Notes: generated by a model from the letters alone, not told the origin. DNA of 64,000 bases from Armigeres subalbatus (GCF_024139115.2 NC_085140.1:31731806-31795805), one strand, 5' to 3'; shown: positions 46,893 through 58,723, counted from the first letter of the stretch. Made by a program: numbers and translations.

Positions 46893-47409
46893 TGCCTATT
46901 GCGAGAAGATAGAAAAATTCGAACGAGGGTCCGACGGTCGACCGTCGGAATGTTGTTCCGCAAACGTCAAATCATTTGATGCACGGAAAATAATGTTAGT
47001 TGATTTTTTCGGTGTGAATGTTGATTATTGAAATCAAAGAAAATATTTAACTTTAAACGAGTGTTACGTGCCGCTATATATTTTAAATTAGTTCCATGAT
47101 ACTTTCAAGGCATTTCGGAACGTATTTATGCGATTTTGAAACATTTTAGACTTCTCGAATATTCTTGATATCAAGGAATATCAACACTTTTCGCACAGTG
47201 CATGTCATTTGAAGTTCCGACACTCAGTCTTCTTCTTCTTTGCTCCGCAAAATAGAAGTTTTCTCTGTTCTCGCAATATTTCAGATTCTCACAATGGCGA
47301 TCCTGCCAGGAGCTGCGATTTTCGCGGCACATAAAGAAAGAACCTAAATTTAACATAAAGGAACCACCTATCTGCAATGCAAAATAAACTTTAAAAATTC
47401 TACGAAAAT

Positions 47410-47847
47410 GTGGATCAGCACGATCGCGCACTAGAATCGAAAAAAAAAAACCGCACTCTCGACGAAGCGGATAACAGTATCGCGCATTCATGTAGCGAAC
47501 GAAAGGTTGTGCGTTTGAACTGCGGACGCAAGGTCGCGCATGTCAGTTGCGGACAAAAGGTCGCGCAATCAAGGAGCGGGCAATCAAGGAGCGGACAAAA
47601 GGTCGCGCAAGTTAGACGCGAGCATAAAAGTCGGGCATTTTTAAAGCGGACACCAGTATTGCGCATCTCAAAGCGAGGGCAAAGATGCACATACAAAAGG
47701 CGGACACAAAGGTGGCGCATGAGAGAGGCTGATTCAATGGTTGAGGATATGAATTTGGTCAAAATGTTAGCAAACGAAATTGGACAAAATGTTCGTGCGT
47801 TTGAGCAGTGGACGAAAGAAAAATGCGAGCGTGCTACAGAAGTGTAG
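47410..47847 (+). CDS. Arg/Lys-rich 145-codon frame of unknown origin
   Basis: The frame is basic and built from degenerate repeats of about 33-36 bases around GCGGACAAAAGGTCGCGCA, giving recurring CGQKVAQ-like peptides. The last 40 residues (EDMNLVKMLANEIG...) look like ordinary protein. Function is unknown. It may be a decayed minisatellite or a remnant of the neighbouring retroelement. There is no splice or promoter evidence. Confidence 0.2.
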   Translation: MDQHDRALESKKKNRTLDEADNSIAHSCSERKVVRLNCGRKVAHVSCGQKVAQSRSGQSRSGQKVAQVRREHKSRAFLKRTPVLRISKRGQRCTYKRRTQRWRMREADSMVEDMNLVKMLANEIGQNVRAFEQWTKEKCERATEV

Positions 47848-48006
47848 TTTGCCGAGATGCTGTTGAGTGTCGCATCGACATTCGATGCATCGATGTGATG
47901 ATTGATGTTAATAATGACAGGATTTTACAGTACTTCCCTCCTAGATTGGGTGTGTATCTAACGATATCGGAGTGGAATTACATATCGTCGGCCAGAACGA
48001 GTGACC

Positions 48007-48228
48007 CTACACCCAAAAAACAAATCTAACAATTATTGTATAAAATCTGGGCATATACAATTCTGTAAGCGTTTTATACAAATATTATATTAAAATAATA
48101 CAAATCTGTATTATTTCAATACAAAAATTGTAATAAAATCTTCCGAAATTTGCCCAATTATTATACAGTTTCTGTAAGGTTCTTATGCAGAACTGTATTA
48201 AAATGTGCCATCCGCTGGTTGGGTGTAG
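48007..48228. mobile_element. MITE with CTACACCCAA ends, about 222 bp
   Basis: CTACACCCAA at 48007 and TTGGGTGTAG at 48219-48228 are perfect 10-bp inverted repeats containing TA near the ends, consistent with a TA duplication. The interior repeats TACAGTT / ACTGTAT and AATACAAATCTGTATT blocks in inverted arrangement. It lies in the 3' part of the Ty3-like relic. Confidence 0.65.
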
Positions 48229-48229
48229 T

Positions 48230-48960
48230 CGCTGGAATCGTAGCGACGCCTGTAGTAGCGGGGTCAGTAGTACTCGGCGATTCCTGGTCTTCCAGGTTTG
48301 AGTTGGTTAACCGGAATATCCAACCAATCCTTCATGTTCACTTTTAAGAACTTTTCGTTTCTGTTTACGACCTCGAATGGTCCTTCATATGGAAGCGATA
48401 ACGATGGCCGCACAGAACCGTTTTTTTTTGTCTGTCAGGCGCATATTGCGCATTCCTTTCAGTTTTATTCCATATACCATCTCAGCTGGTGATGGTAGGA
48501 TGTCCTTCTTATAGGCAGTCCAGAAACCAAGCAATATCAACGGAAGGTGTTTGCTCCATGGAACGGGGTCGTGGCAAAGGATGGACGATTTCAGGGTTCT
48601 ATGCCACCGTTTGATGGTTCCCTTCGATTGCGGATGGTATGCAGTTGTGCGAAGGTGTGTAACTGCAACCATACGAGTTTGCTTACAAAATAGCGACGAT
48701 TCGATTAACCGCTGCTGGTCGGTTGTATTGTAGGTAGGAACACCAGGACGAGCTGCATACGGCAAACTAATTTGAGCAATCATTGGCGTGGTCATGTTCG
48801 GAACGGGGAATTCCTCTGGCCACTGAGTAATGCTATCTTTGCGTATACTAGGTCAAACGAACCTCTCCGTCATAAATTTGGTGGTCTCATGTGTACCAAG
48901 GCGCGACAACTGGTGCGTTGCTTGCAGAGCGATTTTATGAAACGGATTTTTAACAAAATT
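48230..48960 (-). pseudogene. Ty3/gypsy-like integrase relic
   Basis: The minus frame 48795-48385 reads the integrase core. A TTDQQ block holds the second catalytic Asp. LRTTAYHPQSKGTIKRWHRT follows, where the family has NG(T/M)(I/V)ER: the catalytic Glu is Lys here. LPLILLGFWTAYKKDI and PAEMVYG come next. The preceding integrase part (48960-48800) is readable in other frames (a PSIRKDSITQWPEEFPVPN-like stretch). Frameshifts and the Glu-to-Lys change make it dead. It is an insect LTR retrotransposon fragment, downstream on the minus strand of the RNase H relic at 49782-50003. Confidence 0.75.
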
Positions 48961-48985
48961 TAATGGCGGATTCTATCACCTAAGC

Positions 48986-49362
48986 AATTGAAACGTTTGT
49001 TTGAGAAACTGCATATGTAACATTTTTGGCCAAAATGAGATTTTATATATTCTGAATCCTGGTCCAAAAATACGTATTCTGGCAAAATACGAAAAAATTT
49101 TTGTTCCAGAATGTATGAAATTTTTTTTCGTTTGTTTGAGAAACTACATATGTCCACGTACTTTGAAGAGCAATTGTGGAATACTGCTTAGATTTTTTGC
49201 ACTGAAAATGCCCCAGGGTGTTGAGTTTTGCCAAAAACTATTGATCTGTATTGAAGAAATCGAAAGATTCGGTGCAAATTTGTTCAGAAAACAGTTTTTT
49301 GTTGTTTTTTTCGAAATAGTGTAAAATGGACTTATGCAGTTTCTCAAACAAATGATTCAATT
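48986..49362. mobile_element. MITE with 30-bp inverted ends, 377 bp
   Basis: AATTGAAACGTTTGTTTGAG...GCATA at the left (48986-49015) returns inverted at 49333-49362 with about three mismatches. Inside, TTTGAGAAACTACATATG occurs once more near 49135. It sits between the integrase and RNase H relics, so it inserted into the Ty3-like element or its remains. Confidence 0.75.
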
Positions 49363-49525
49363 ACGAAGCAATTGTTTTGTGTTGCCTGGAATGGTATAGA
49401 GCTTCAAGTTTAAAAAAGATCATCAGTTGTCTGGTCAACAGCAAGAAAAGTCTGATGATGGAACAACAATGTTTTTTTGCTGTTATTTGCCCAAATGGAG
49501 TCGAGCTGGCCAGCTTAAAAGTTTT

Positions 49526-49730
49526 AAACCGTCTAAGACGAATTAAGTACTGTCCATTTAATTCCACCAGTTAATTTTCGTAATCTTTGCAGATACGTAT
49601 TTCGGCCACAACTGTGTGGTCGTCTTCAGAAGAAGACCACACAGTAGTGGTCGAAATACGTATCTGCAAAGATAACGAAAATTAACTGGTGGAATTAAAT
49701 GGACAGTACTTAATTCGTCTTAGACGGTTT
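49526..49730. mobile_element. Near-perfect palindrome, 205 bp
   Basis: AAACCGTCTAAGACGAATTA and the following 80 bases are matched by an inverted copy ending TAGACGGTTT, with only a few differences and a spacer near CAGAAGAAGAC. Such DNA can extrude a cruciform. The inner GTCGAAATACGTATCTG links it to the family at 44791 and 6.5 kb. Confidence 0.8.
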
Positions 49731-49781
49731 AATACATTCCACTAAAAGAGCTTAATATTTTTTCTTAAATGTTTTGTCGAG

Positions 49782-50003
49782 CTAATTGTGGAAGGGAATC
49801 ATTATTGACTTATGGTCGTTGTAGATGTGGCAGTTTCGTCCTTCTACCATGAGCTTAAAGTGCCTCATCGCGAGGTAAATTGCGTTTAGCTTACGATCAG
49901 TGGCGCCGGGAATGGATGGGACAAGTAGGACATATCCTACGCATGAATTGTCCTGGGTGGGACAGTCAAAGCATTGTCTTATCCATGAATATGGTAAGAA
50001 CAT
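49782..50003 (-). pseudogene. Ty3/gypsy-like RNase H relic
   Basis: The minus frame contains KLNAIYLAMRHFKLMVEGR followed by an IYNDHKSI segment. This matches the RNase H domain of Ty3-type pol (ELxAIYxAxRHFRxxLEGR...TDHKPL). The preceding reverse transcriptase is missing. It precedes the integrase relic at 48230-48960 on the same strand, in normal pol order, with two MITEs between. Confidence 0.7.
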
Positions 50004-50149
50004 ATGAAGTCATTGGCTGGCAAGAATTTGTGTGTTATCAAAAGGCAATTTATAAGTTAATCAGTGTCTATATATTTATAAGTTAATCAGGGTGAATAAT
50101 GTTCGATCCACTCCATTTTTTATTCCGGAGAGAGAGGTGGATGTGTGAT

Positions 50150-51102
50150 GTGAAAGAGGTCTTACATTCTAGTGTATAACAAGCTTATTATTAGCTACTT
50201 ACTACTGCGTAATCGGCAATCTCCTCGAGTGTCATCGCGGCCATCGCAGTAGGCTCGCCTTGGCGGCAGATCCATCTGGCACTTTCTACTTCGTCACAGC
50301 GGACAGGTAAGACACGTGGCATCTGCATAGATCCACAACCAATGCTTGGTGTGTCGGGTTTATCAAATGTTGCTTCAGCCCGGGGGCCTCCATGTGCATT
50401 CAGAGCTGTTCCACTACAGCCCCAAAAAGAATGGATGTTAACCTTCGGCTGTTCCAATCTGCACACCTCCGCTGGATGATATTGTAGGAATTGCTCCGGA
50501 CTCGCTTATCACTTTTGGGACAGATTTCGGGAACACCAGCTACTCTCGAACACTTTCCAACGCTAGGCTCTCCTATAGATACAACGTCGGTGGCCTCGTT
50601 GGATGCCTCGTGCGTGCCAATACACAACAGCCATTTCTCCGGTCTGGTTGACGCATCGGGCTACTACACAGCCCGTTTTCGACGACTCTTCACTTTCGGC
50701 TTCGAGTTTTTCTTCTTGGAATTTCTGGGAGGTGTTTCCAGAACCTTTTTCTTCTTTAATTTGCATTTGCTTCATTTCCTTATTCTGCACATTACACATC
50801 TTCTCTTGGAACGTGTCACGCATCTCATTCAACTTCTTTATGTGGTTCTACTCGTCCGATAGGTTCGTCTCCATGAACATCAAAACAATTTACCGCTTCA
50901 CCCGAATCGCGTTCTCCAGCTTCACCATCTTATCTTTAATCGTAATCTCAATCACAATTTCTCTCTCTTTGGCCAGCTGCTCGTATTCTAACTCGACATT
51001 AAACTTGTTTAGATCTTTACTGATTTTTGAACTTTTTTTAATTGTTTTTACCATCCTAGTGCATTGAAAAAGTGTTCCTAAGAATCGATTGCGAAAGGAC
51101 AA
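50150..51102 (-). pseudogene. Unidentified retroelement-like frames (possible gag)
   Basis: Three successive minus frames cover the segment: a Lys/Glu-rich coiled-coil-like part (51102-50890), an NKEMKQMQIKEEK-rich part (50832-50563) and a C-terminal part (50466-50191). The last is duplicated at 46280-46892. No zinc knuckle or other domain is certain. Position upstream of the RNase H and integrase relics on the same strand would fit a gag region with reverse transcriptase deleted. That is inference. Confidence 0.3.
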
Positions 51103-51573
51103 GGATTAAGCCAAATGGAAATCCTCATTATTATTTTTTTGTAATAGTAATAAAAATGACCCATTATGTATTTCCATTAGACCTCTTCATGTTTTCAAAT
51201 TTTCAGCTACTTCGGATAAAATTTCGAGGTGGCTCAAGTCGATTTAGTGTTTTTGGGCTATTTTTTTAATTATATACCATAAAAACCATCAGGGCACCCG
51301 ATTGAAGCGAGTTGGATAGGAAGAGTGGAATCGCCAACTTCCTTATGTTAACATCTCGTGGATAAAGGGCGGGCTCTTCTCCCCATTTATTGGGTCAATC
51401 TGGGAAACGAGGGATTGGTTATAATATTGTATGTACGAACTTTCTTCTGGAAGGAGATTCTCTATTCATCCCGTGGATTCGCATAAGTGTCTCTACTTAT
51501 GGAACCACCCCACCCATTTTTGGCCCTTCATACAGGAGTCTGATCCCGGGCAGAAGCCATGAACAGAATAACA

Positions 51574-51818
51574 AAACATGATATGGATTTGATTGATATA
51601 AGAGATAAAAGAACAGGCAACAATATCAAAAAATTGCACCGAAATATCATTTGAATAGCAAGATATGCTATGGATAAGAACAAACTAATGGCACATGATA
51701 TTGATCACTTCTTACAAATAGCATAACTTGATTTCGTCATGATATTGTAGTGCAAAATATTGATATTGTCGTCTGATCTTTTATCTCTTATATCAATCAT
51801 GTCCATATCTCATTTTGC
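51574..51818. mobile_element. Foldback MITE, about 245 bp
   Basis: AAACATGATATGGATTTGAT and TGATATAAGAGATAAAAGA at the left return inverted at the right as TCTTTTATCTCTTATATCA and ATGTCCATATCTCATTTT. Arms are about 65 bases. It lies within the foreign DNA that splits the left arm of the larger palindrome. Confidence 0.75.
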
Positions 51819-51954
51819 TATCTTATCAACATTTGATATTATTTAGCTATTTTCGTCTACTCGGGATGAAATACAAACAGTAGTATAATCATGATCAAAT
51901 CGTTTGTCAGATATGGCCAGTGCTATCGGCAGGTGCCTTGCTACAATAGATGGT

Positions 51955-51976
51955 AGTATCATCATCATCATCATCA
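51955..51976. repeat. (ATC)n microsatellite
   Basis: A run of ATCATC units lies immediately outside the inner left arm of the large palindrome. Confidence 0.8.
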
Positions 51977-53010
51977 TTTTCAACTTTGAAAAAAAAAAAA
52001 ACTTGCAAGAGATATAAACGCCGAAAACCATCGCAACAACCTCTATACTGAAGCTTTTGATGTGCTCTATAAATCTTGTGAACATTGCGATTCGTTCCGT
52101 TCACGTTTTGTCCATGTTAAAGTGATTATCAAGCTTTTAAGTGCATAAAAATACTGTTTCCCCCAAAAGTCGTTATTCTACAAAATTCTTGAATTTATGA
52201 CAAATGATTGCTAATTTATTATATTAATATTCCTCTTTTTTCCCTGGAAATTTGAGTAATATAATTGTCAATGTGCGATTTATCGTTAAATTCTTAAAAA
52301 TCAGAAGCTAAACATTTGTCATAAATTTACACGCTGAGATTTCTTCAAACAAGTTGTTCAAACAAAGAAGCTTCGATTTCACTTGTTACTACGATGCACT
52401 CAATGTTAAAAGCATGCAGACATATGGTGAAATTAACAAAATTTGGAAGTCGTTTGTTCTAAGCATCAAATATCTTGTGATTTGATTTATGTTTTGTTCG
52501 AACAACTTGTTTGAAGAAGTCCTAACGTGCAAATTTATGACAAATATTCAGCTTCTGATTTTTAAGAAAAGAACGATAAATCGCACAGTGACAATTTTAT
52601 AATAATATAATGAATTAGCAGTCATTTGTCGTAAATTCAAGAATTTTGTAGAATAATTACTTTTAGAGGAAACAATATTTTTATGCACTTAAAAGCTTGA
52701 AAATCACAAAACATGGATAAAACGTGAACGGAACGAATCGCAATGTTCACAAGACTTGTAGAGCACACCCAATACTTCCGTATAGAGGTTGTTGCGATAG
52801 TTTTCGACGTTTATATCTCTTGTTAGATTTTTTCCAAAATTGAAAATAGCCCAAAAACACTAAATCGACTTGAGCCTCCTCGAAATTTTATCCGAATTAG
52901 CTGAAAATTTGACAGGAGACTTATTTTAGCATAAGACTTGTGATTCTGGGCTGACCGGTTGAATTTTTGATACTTTTTGAAAACATGAAGAGGTCTAATT
53001 TCCATGGATC

Positions 53011-56000
53011 ATCACATTTCTTGGATTTTTGATGGTCTGGTGTCCCTTCGGAAGATCCGGAACATCCATAAAAGTGGTCAATTCATGAAACGTATCGTAG
53101 AAAAGCGGGTTTTCATCATCACTACTAGGTGAATTTATCTGGGTTTTGGTTTTACTAATGAACTAAAAGTTATCCATTTTTATCCTATTTATTCCTTTTG
53201 GTTTTATCACTTCTATTCATGGTGTCATCGATTCCTGCACACTTGAATCCCAACATTCGACACAATCCGCATCACATCAGCCTAACGAATCAACGCCGAA
53301 ACGACTGCCAGCAGTGCGACCTTTTTCAACTTCCGCCCGAGCATGGGCAACACGGGGACAATTATTGCCTCCAGTGTATGAACCTTTAACCTCGTTTAGT
53401 CCACCACCATTGCTGTCCACTGACTGTCATTTATCGTACCGCAAAAATGTGAACCTCGTCGAAACGAGAGGAATGTGTTTGCAATCAAGTGGAACACAAT
53501 CCCCCTAACAAAAAAAAATCGTGGACACCTTTCTTCCGCTTTTACGGACGAACAATCCGAAACGGATGAACATGGTCGTTTTCGGTGGCAAGCTAACCGG
53601 ATGCCAGTGCTGCCCTCTTGAATGGATGTTCCAGATGTGCACCATTTATATCCCCTCGGGAAAAGGCGATTACTATTCTGCTTGCTTGGTCAGTATGTAG
53701 TGCTTGTACCATGATTGTTCCCATCGCAGGCTGGCTCTGCTCCTAAGCATGCAGGCAAACCAATTCGGATCCATGCTAGAAAAATGACCACCATTGCCGC
53801 CGTGCAAACAGAGAGCAAAAAAAAGTGATCCCCTTCGAAATAGCTTCCGCCGATTTTTTTTCTGCTTCCCAGCTTTCGAATCAAGAATGTGCAAAAACAA
53901 ATGTGTGACAACTGTTTCCCTCCCGGAATTCACCGGGACGGGATCCCTTGAACCATCAGTTATATTTTTCCTCCCTCAGCTCGTCCGCACAATTGTGGCT
54001 TCGATTGCAGTTTTATTTGCGGGATGTCCGTTCGGTCCTATAGTCTACGACGACGAGTGGCTACGCGACAACAACCAACGGTGGCAAACTCCACTGGCGG
54101 AACGAGTTTGCGAAAATGAACCCAACCCATTTGTATACGCCCCCTACTTCGGGTACGGGTTCTTGCGAAATGGCAAAAATGCACTTTCTGAGGCAATAAA
54201 TTATGAAAAACGAATGACAATCGTACTTTGGAATGCGGTCCGTAGGGCGGGCTTACATTGGAACAAGTGGAGCAAATTAGTGGTAAAAATTGGGAAACAT
54301 CTTTAGAATGGGACTTTTTGAGACGAATATTATAGTAATAGGATAGGAATTAGAATAGTAATTGGAATAGGAATTTGCATGCGAATTGATATAAAAATTG
54401 GAAAATGAATTAGAAATTATTAGAATTTAAGTAGAAATTGAAAACGACATTGGAATATGAATGGGAATTGTTTTTTCGTTGCCCGCGTGGTGACCGGTGA
54501 ACCGATTGTTGTGTTGCCCCACGGGCCCTTTTAACGATCCGTTCCGACTCGATAGGCGTATGACAACCGCACAGATTTAGTACCACCCACCAACACTGGT
54601 GCATCCAACCGTCACTGCCCGGTTGGGCAACAAATTGTCACAATCGAAGTTGTATTTACAAGTTTCGATTATCTGATGGACGATAGGGAAATAGAGCAGC
54701 AAAAAAAAAAATTAAGCCCGAATAGGACAACAGAAGACGACGATGGGTAGCAGATGCAAAAGCACCCGGAAAATGCTCGTTAGTTCATGCTGGTTGCAAA
54801 CTTGCAACTGATGTTGGTAGCCCGGCCATCCTACTTCGGCGCTCAGTAGGGGGTATGACACTTTAAGTTTTTGCAGGAATAATGGCGCCAGTTGCAACAG
54901 GAGAATGTCCTCTTTTTCTAATAAAAGTGGCAAGTCTCCCGACAAAGAACACATTTTTTGTTACATACGCCCTTATTGCTACAAAAGCCTGAATATGAAC
55001 ACGAATGGATAGAACGTGTGAGTTGATTCACATTCGATGAGAAATGAGTCTCCTTAAAATTGTTATTCAACCAATAATTTATGTGGAGATGCTATTATAT
55101 GTTACCTTTTCAACTGTTTGGATTCAACTCTACAGCATTGAATGTTTAGTTCCAAGTCCTGAACTAGGCGTAATGCCAAATGAAGGAGAATTTGATATTT
55201 TGCCAACGACGTAATAGTAAACGTTTTTGGTAATCATTCCTTCCACAAATATAAGAACCGTAACGTAGAAAAACTGTGTCTTCTTGCACATTTTTTTTTC
55301 TGCTGCGGTTGATGCACCACTTTTGTACGGTGGTGTTGCGTCCCGCGCATCGGAAGCAGATGCATACGGGCGACCGGTCTCTCGGTTCGGGTGCCACTTG
55401 CGGTCATGGCGAGGAAAAACTCCGATCCCCGGTCATTAGGGAATCGAAACGGGGTGTGCGAGTGTCTATGTTTGGAACAGGAAAGAACTTTCAGGTCATT
55501 TGGCTTAGCCGTGGCTAACATTTTAAATACTATTTAATGAATAAAGTTTTCGCTTCAGAAAGTTGAATGCGGCGTTCTGTTTGTGTGAAAGTTGTTCGTT
55601 GGCAACATGGATTTTGTGTATGAAATTATGAATTAGGCTATCGTTATTTTTTTTTCTGCAGTAGAGATTATCTGAAGCATTTAACCTAGAATTGCTTAAT
55701 ACATACATGGCAATTGTCAAGTCAACTTTAGAGTTTACGCAATGATTTGTAATTTTTTTTTGCGAATTTACGTGATTATTAATATATAGCGCACTTAAAT
55801 ACAAGAGTTTTAAGCAGCTTCAATTAATAATTAAAAAAAAAAGAAAAGATTAAATAATAAAAAAATAAACTTTCCAGAAGTATCATTTTCCTATGTGCAG
55901 AAGTCCAAGAATTTCTAAATACCTACATTCGAATCCGTTTTTACGAGCTGAATCATTCAGAATCGTAGAATATATTCTGAATGAAAATTTAACAATATAG

Positions 56001-57414
56001 GATATGATATAACCAAGTTCCAAACTCGTTTGCATTGAGATTGACATTGACTTGATAAGAGAGATGTCGTGAATAAACTGTACAAAAGTTTGATCCAGAA
56101 CGTGACAACCAGATAGTAACTAAATTAATCAATTAGGGACATTTTCGAAATGTTACGTGAGCTGTTATTTCCACAGACGCAGAGCATTATGCAAATTGGA
56201 ATCCAGTAGAAACTAACCGACGACGGACGACGAATGATTAGTGCGTGCAAGCAAATGTGACAAGCCGCTGTATGCATCAATTTGCTAATATTTCTCATGG
56301 GAACTTGAGAACGCAGGCAGCAAATGTAGATACGGTTGCACAATTACGGAATATTAATTGGGTATAATTGAAACTGGTTGTTGGCTCTTGAACTGATTGG
56401 TGAATTGCATGTCAAGAATTATATTAGTTACGCTTAAATTTACGGAATGTTATGAAATTTCTTGCCTTAACTGACAATTTTTAAAGAACCGCGATGTTGA
56501 TTATATTTGTCTCCACTAGTGCTTTAATTCCTAGAAATTGATAATCTTTGATATTTTTAAAAACCATCCCTGATTGAAAATGATTCAACACCTTTATTTG
56601 ATAACATCCTTTTTGCCTTTCTCGTATTTGTTCTTCAAGCTCTAAACTAGAACGTATACATATTATTGTTAAAGGATCGACCAAACGCAAAACGGTAGGT
56701 TTAGTTTGGTGAGAACATCTTGTTTTGTCTAACTTTAATTCCAAGTACCGCAGAGGCGCCAACTTTATGAAATTATTGGGGTGGCATGAAGGTATGAAAT
56801 GATTAAATTCGGGAAATGAAAACACTACAAAAATCGATTTAAAAAAACCTTAGGTCCTGCTTACATATATTTTTTTATTCTCTGACTATTTCATCACTAA
56901 CCACTTCATCTACATTTTTTCGCCATGTAGAAGTGTAGTAGAAATATGGAACTCAGTCACTTTTGTCCCATACTATACACAGAGAAAATTCTTCATATCG
57001 AATATATTTGTCGCAAACATATTTTTTTTGCAATTTGGGGACCCAACCATATGCAATTTGTATCCATACATAAATTCAATAACTGCATATTGAACCGATC
57101 ATAAAAAAAATCTACTCATCCGCTTATTTTTAATCGGAACAATAGTTACCTGAGAAAAACATACCTCCAGAAAAAGCTACTTTGATATTTTTGTAAAATT
57201 CGTCCGCCACGTGGTGGATTGTAGCGAGGATTGCTTTGATAGCACGTGCTATTTGCACTGCGGATACATTTTTCTCATCTTTAAGAGCCTTGGAAAATGA
57301 TCACCAAAGTTGTCATTTTGTTGCAAGGTACAATATTAGAGACCACACATATATTTTATTCGATTATAGATTCTATTTGTATTTGGCGTGGAGAGTACTA
57401 ATAAACATCATGAG
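53011..57414. other. Unassigned region with a degenerate GGAATTAGAATA stretch
   Basis: 54330-54475 is a low-complexity purine-rich stretch of GGAATTAGAAT-type units. A 170-codon plus frame (53794-54306) and others show no recognisable domain. No inverted terminal pairs were found. Nothing supports a gene. Confidence 0.4.
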
Positions 57415-58150
57415 TTAAATTAATGGATGTTTGCCAATAAAAATGTGTGGAATTTTTGCAGTGTAGGTTTTCAACCTTCGGAGCCCAGAAAACGATCGCT
57501 CAGCAGCAGCAGATATCGGAATGGTGATGAATACCTTTACATACTTGACAAATTTTGGCAGAAGATCTATTAAATGTGCTTGTTCCTTGCAGTTGTCGTG
57601 GAATAACAACTAGGACGCTTTCAGCAGATTTGGTGCCTTCTATCAACAGCTGCAGAAACATTTCTCGTTGCAACATCAATCGATTCGCGGCGCCTGAAGC
57701 ATCATTGTCAGACAAAGTTGTGAAAAATTTAACTAAGCCAGAATAGTTCGCTAGGCCAGACGACATCGACAGTCCATCTTACTGGGTAAAGTGGCCCTAG
57801 ATTGGTAGTATCATTTGATTCGAGAGCCTGAAACAGAATCCCAGACAAAATTGATCCATGAGAGCACGTTTTGGAGAATCCCTGACAAAATTTATCATAT
57901 CCCGAACCATGGTTGATGTATCCCTACAGGCAGGAACAGTCTTGATGGTGTCTTGTGCATCTAAGTTGAGCCAAACTATGAACAAATAAGCTCTTTTTTC
58001 GTCATCAAGGGTTTTTATGGTCATGAACGCACACAGCAACGCAAGAATGAACTGCACATCCAATGTAAATAAAATAATCTGGTAGCTATTTGAATCGACT
58101 GTTGCAATAATATGAGAATTTATGGATAGTCTTCGAAAACTGGACATTTG
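57415..58150 (-). pseudogene. hAT-family transposase relic
   Basis: Three overlapping minus frames read one decayed protein. 58147-57797 gives DIINFVRDSPKRA-like sequence. A frame change then gives NLGPLYPVRWT, the (P/S)LCPTRWT-type motif of this family. 57766-57500 and then 57609-57415 end with VKVFITIPISAAAERSFSGL then RRLKTYT, the hAT C-terminal dimerisation domain. ZMYM1-like domesticated proteins carry the same domain. At least two frameshifts show it is inactive. No terminal repeats were identified. Confidence 0.75.
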
Positions 58151-58720
58151 AAGGCAGAATATAAAGGAGGGTGGGTTGCGGGTGTTAATGATACCTTGCC
58201 CCCTTAGCTAATTATTGAGGGGGCAAAAGTGACCCCAAAGTTGGCTCCTATGCCAGTGCGTGTAGGAGAAGGAGGGGCAATATGCCCTAGCTAAGCATAG
58301 ACAGCTTTTTTGCCTTAGATATAACAGTTTACATGGGTGTTTCTACCTCAAGCAACAGTTAAATAATATAGCTAGCTGATGCCATTTTAAAATTAGAAAA
58401 AAATTCAATCATATTTGGGGCTTCTTTCCCTATCATGCGTTAAAACTCTTAGACTAAAACATGCGTCGAATCAATTTTGTTTGAGTGAATGCAAGAAATA
58501 TACAACGCCCGTGCCTATGGAGTCAACATTTTGTGCTCTGTTTTGGTCTAAATTGTAAAAAGTGACGATATATTTGTTTTCGATTATTACATGATTATGC
58601 CTTTATTTCATCGTCAGCAATTCTGTAGCTTTTGACATTTAAATGAACAAAAACAGTCGACACTTGCATATTTGTCCCTCAAGTATTTTCGACGACGTTT
58701 AATTATTGACTCTTTTCCAG
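58151..58720. other. Unassigned sequence
   Basis: A GGGGGCAAAAGTGACCCC-type motif near 58220-58240 might be a MITE end, but no partner was found. Otherwise nothing is recognised. Confidence 0.35.
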
Positions 58721-58723
58721 CAA

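Larger units (their letters stand above)
51175..53010. mobile_element. Large palindromic (foldback) element, interrupted left arm
   Basis: 51976-52375 and about 52480-52848 are inverted copies sharing AGAGATATAAACG, CATTGCGATTCGTTCCGTTC, AGCTTTTAAGTGCATAAAAA and ATTTATGACAAAT. The outer part of the right arm (52848-53010: TAGCCCAAAAACACTAAATC...GAAGAGGTCTAAT) has its inverted partner at 51178-51272. The left arm is therefore broken by about 700 bp of foreign DNA (51273-51975). The right arm has about 65 extra bases near 52910-52975. No coding capacity. Confidence 0.75.

Noticed and set aside
53794..54306. 170-codon plus frame
   Set aside because: No recognisable motif, and the opposite strand is also open. 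Insufficient for a gene call.
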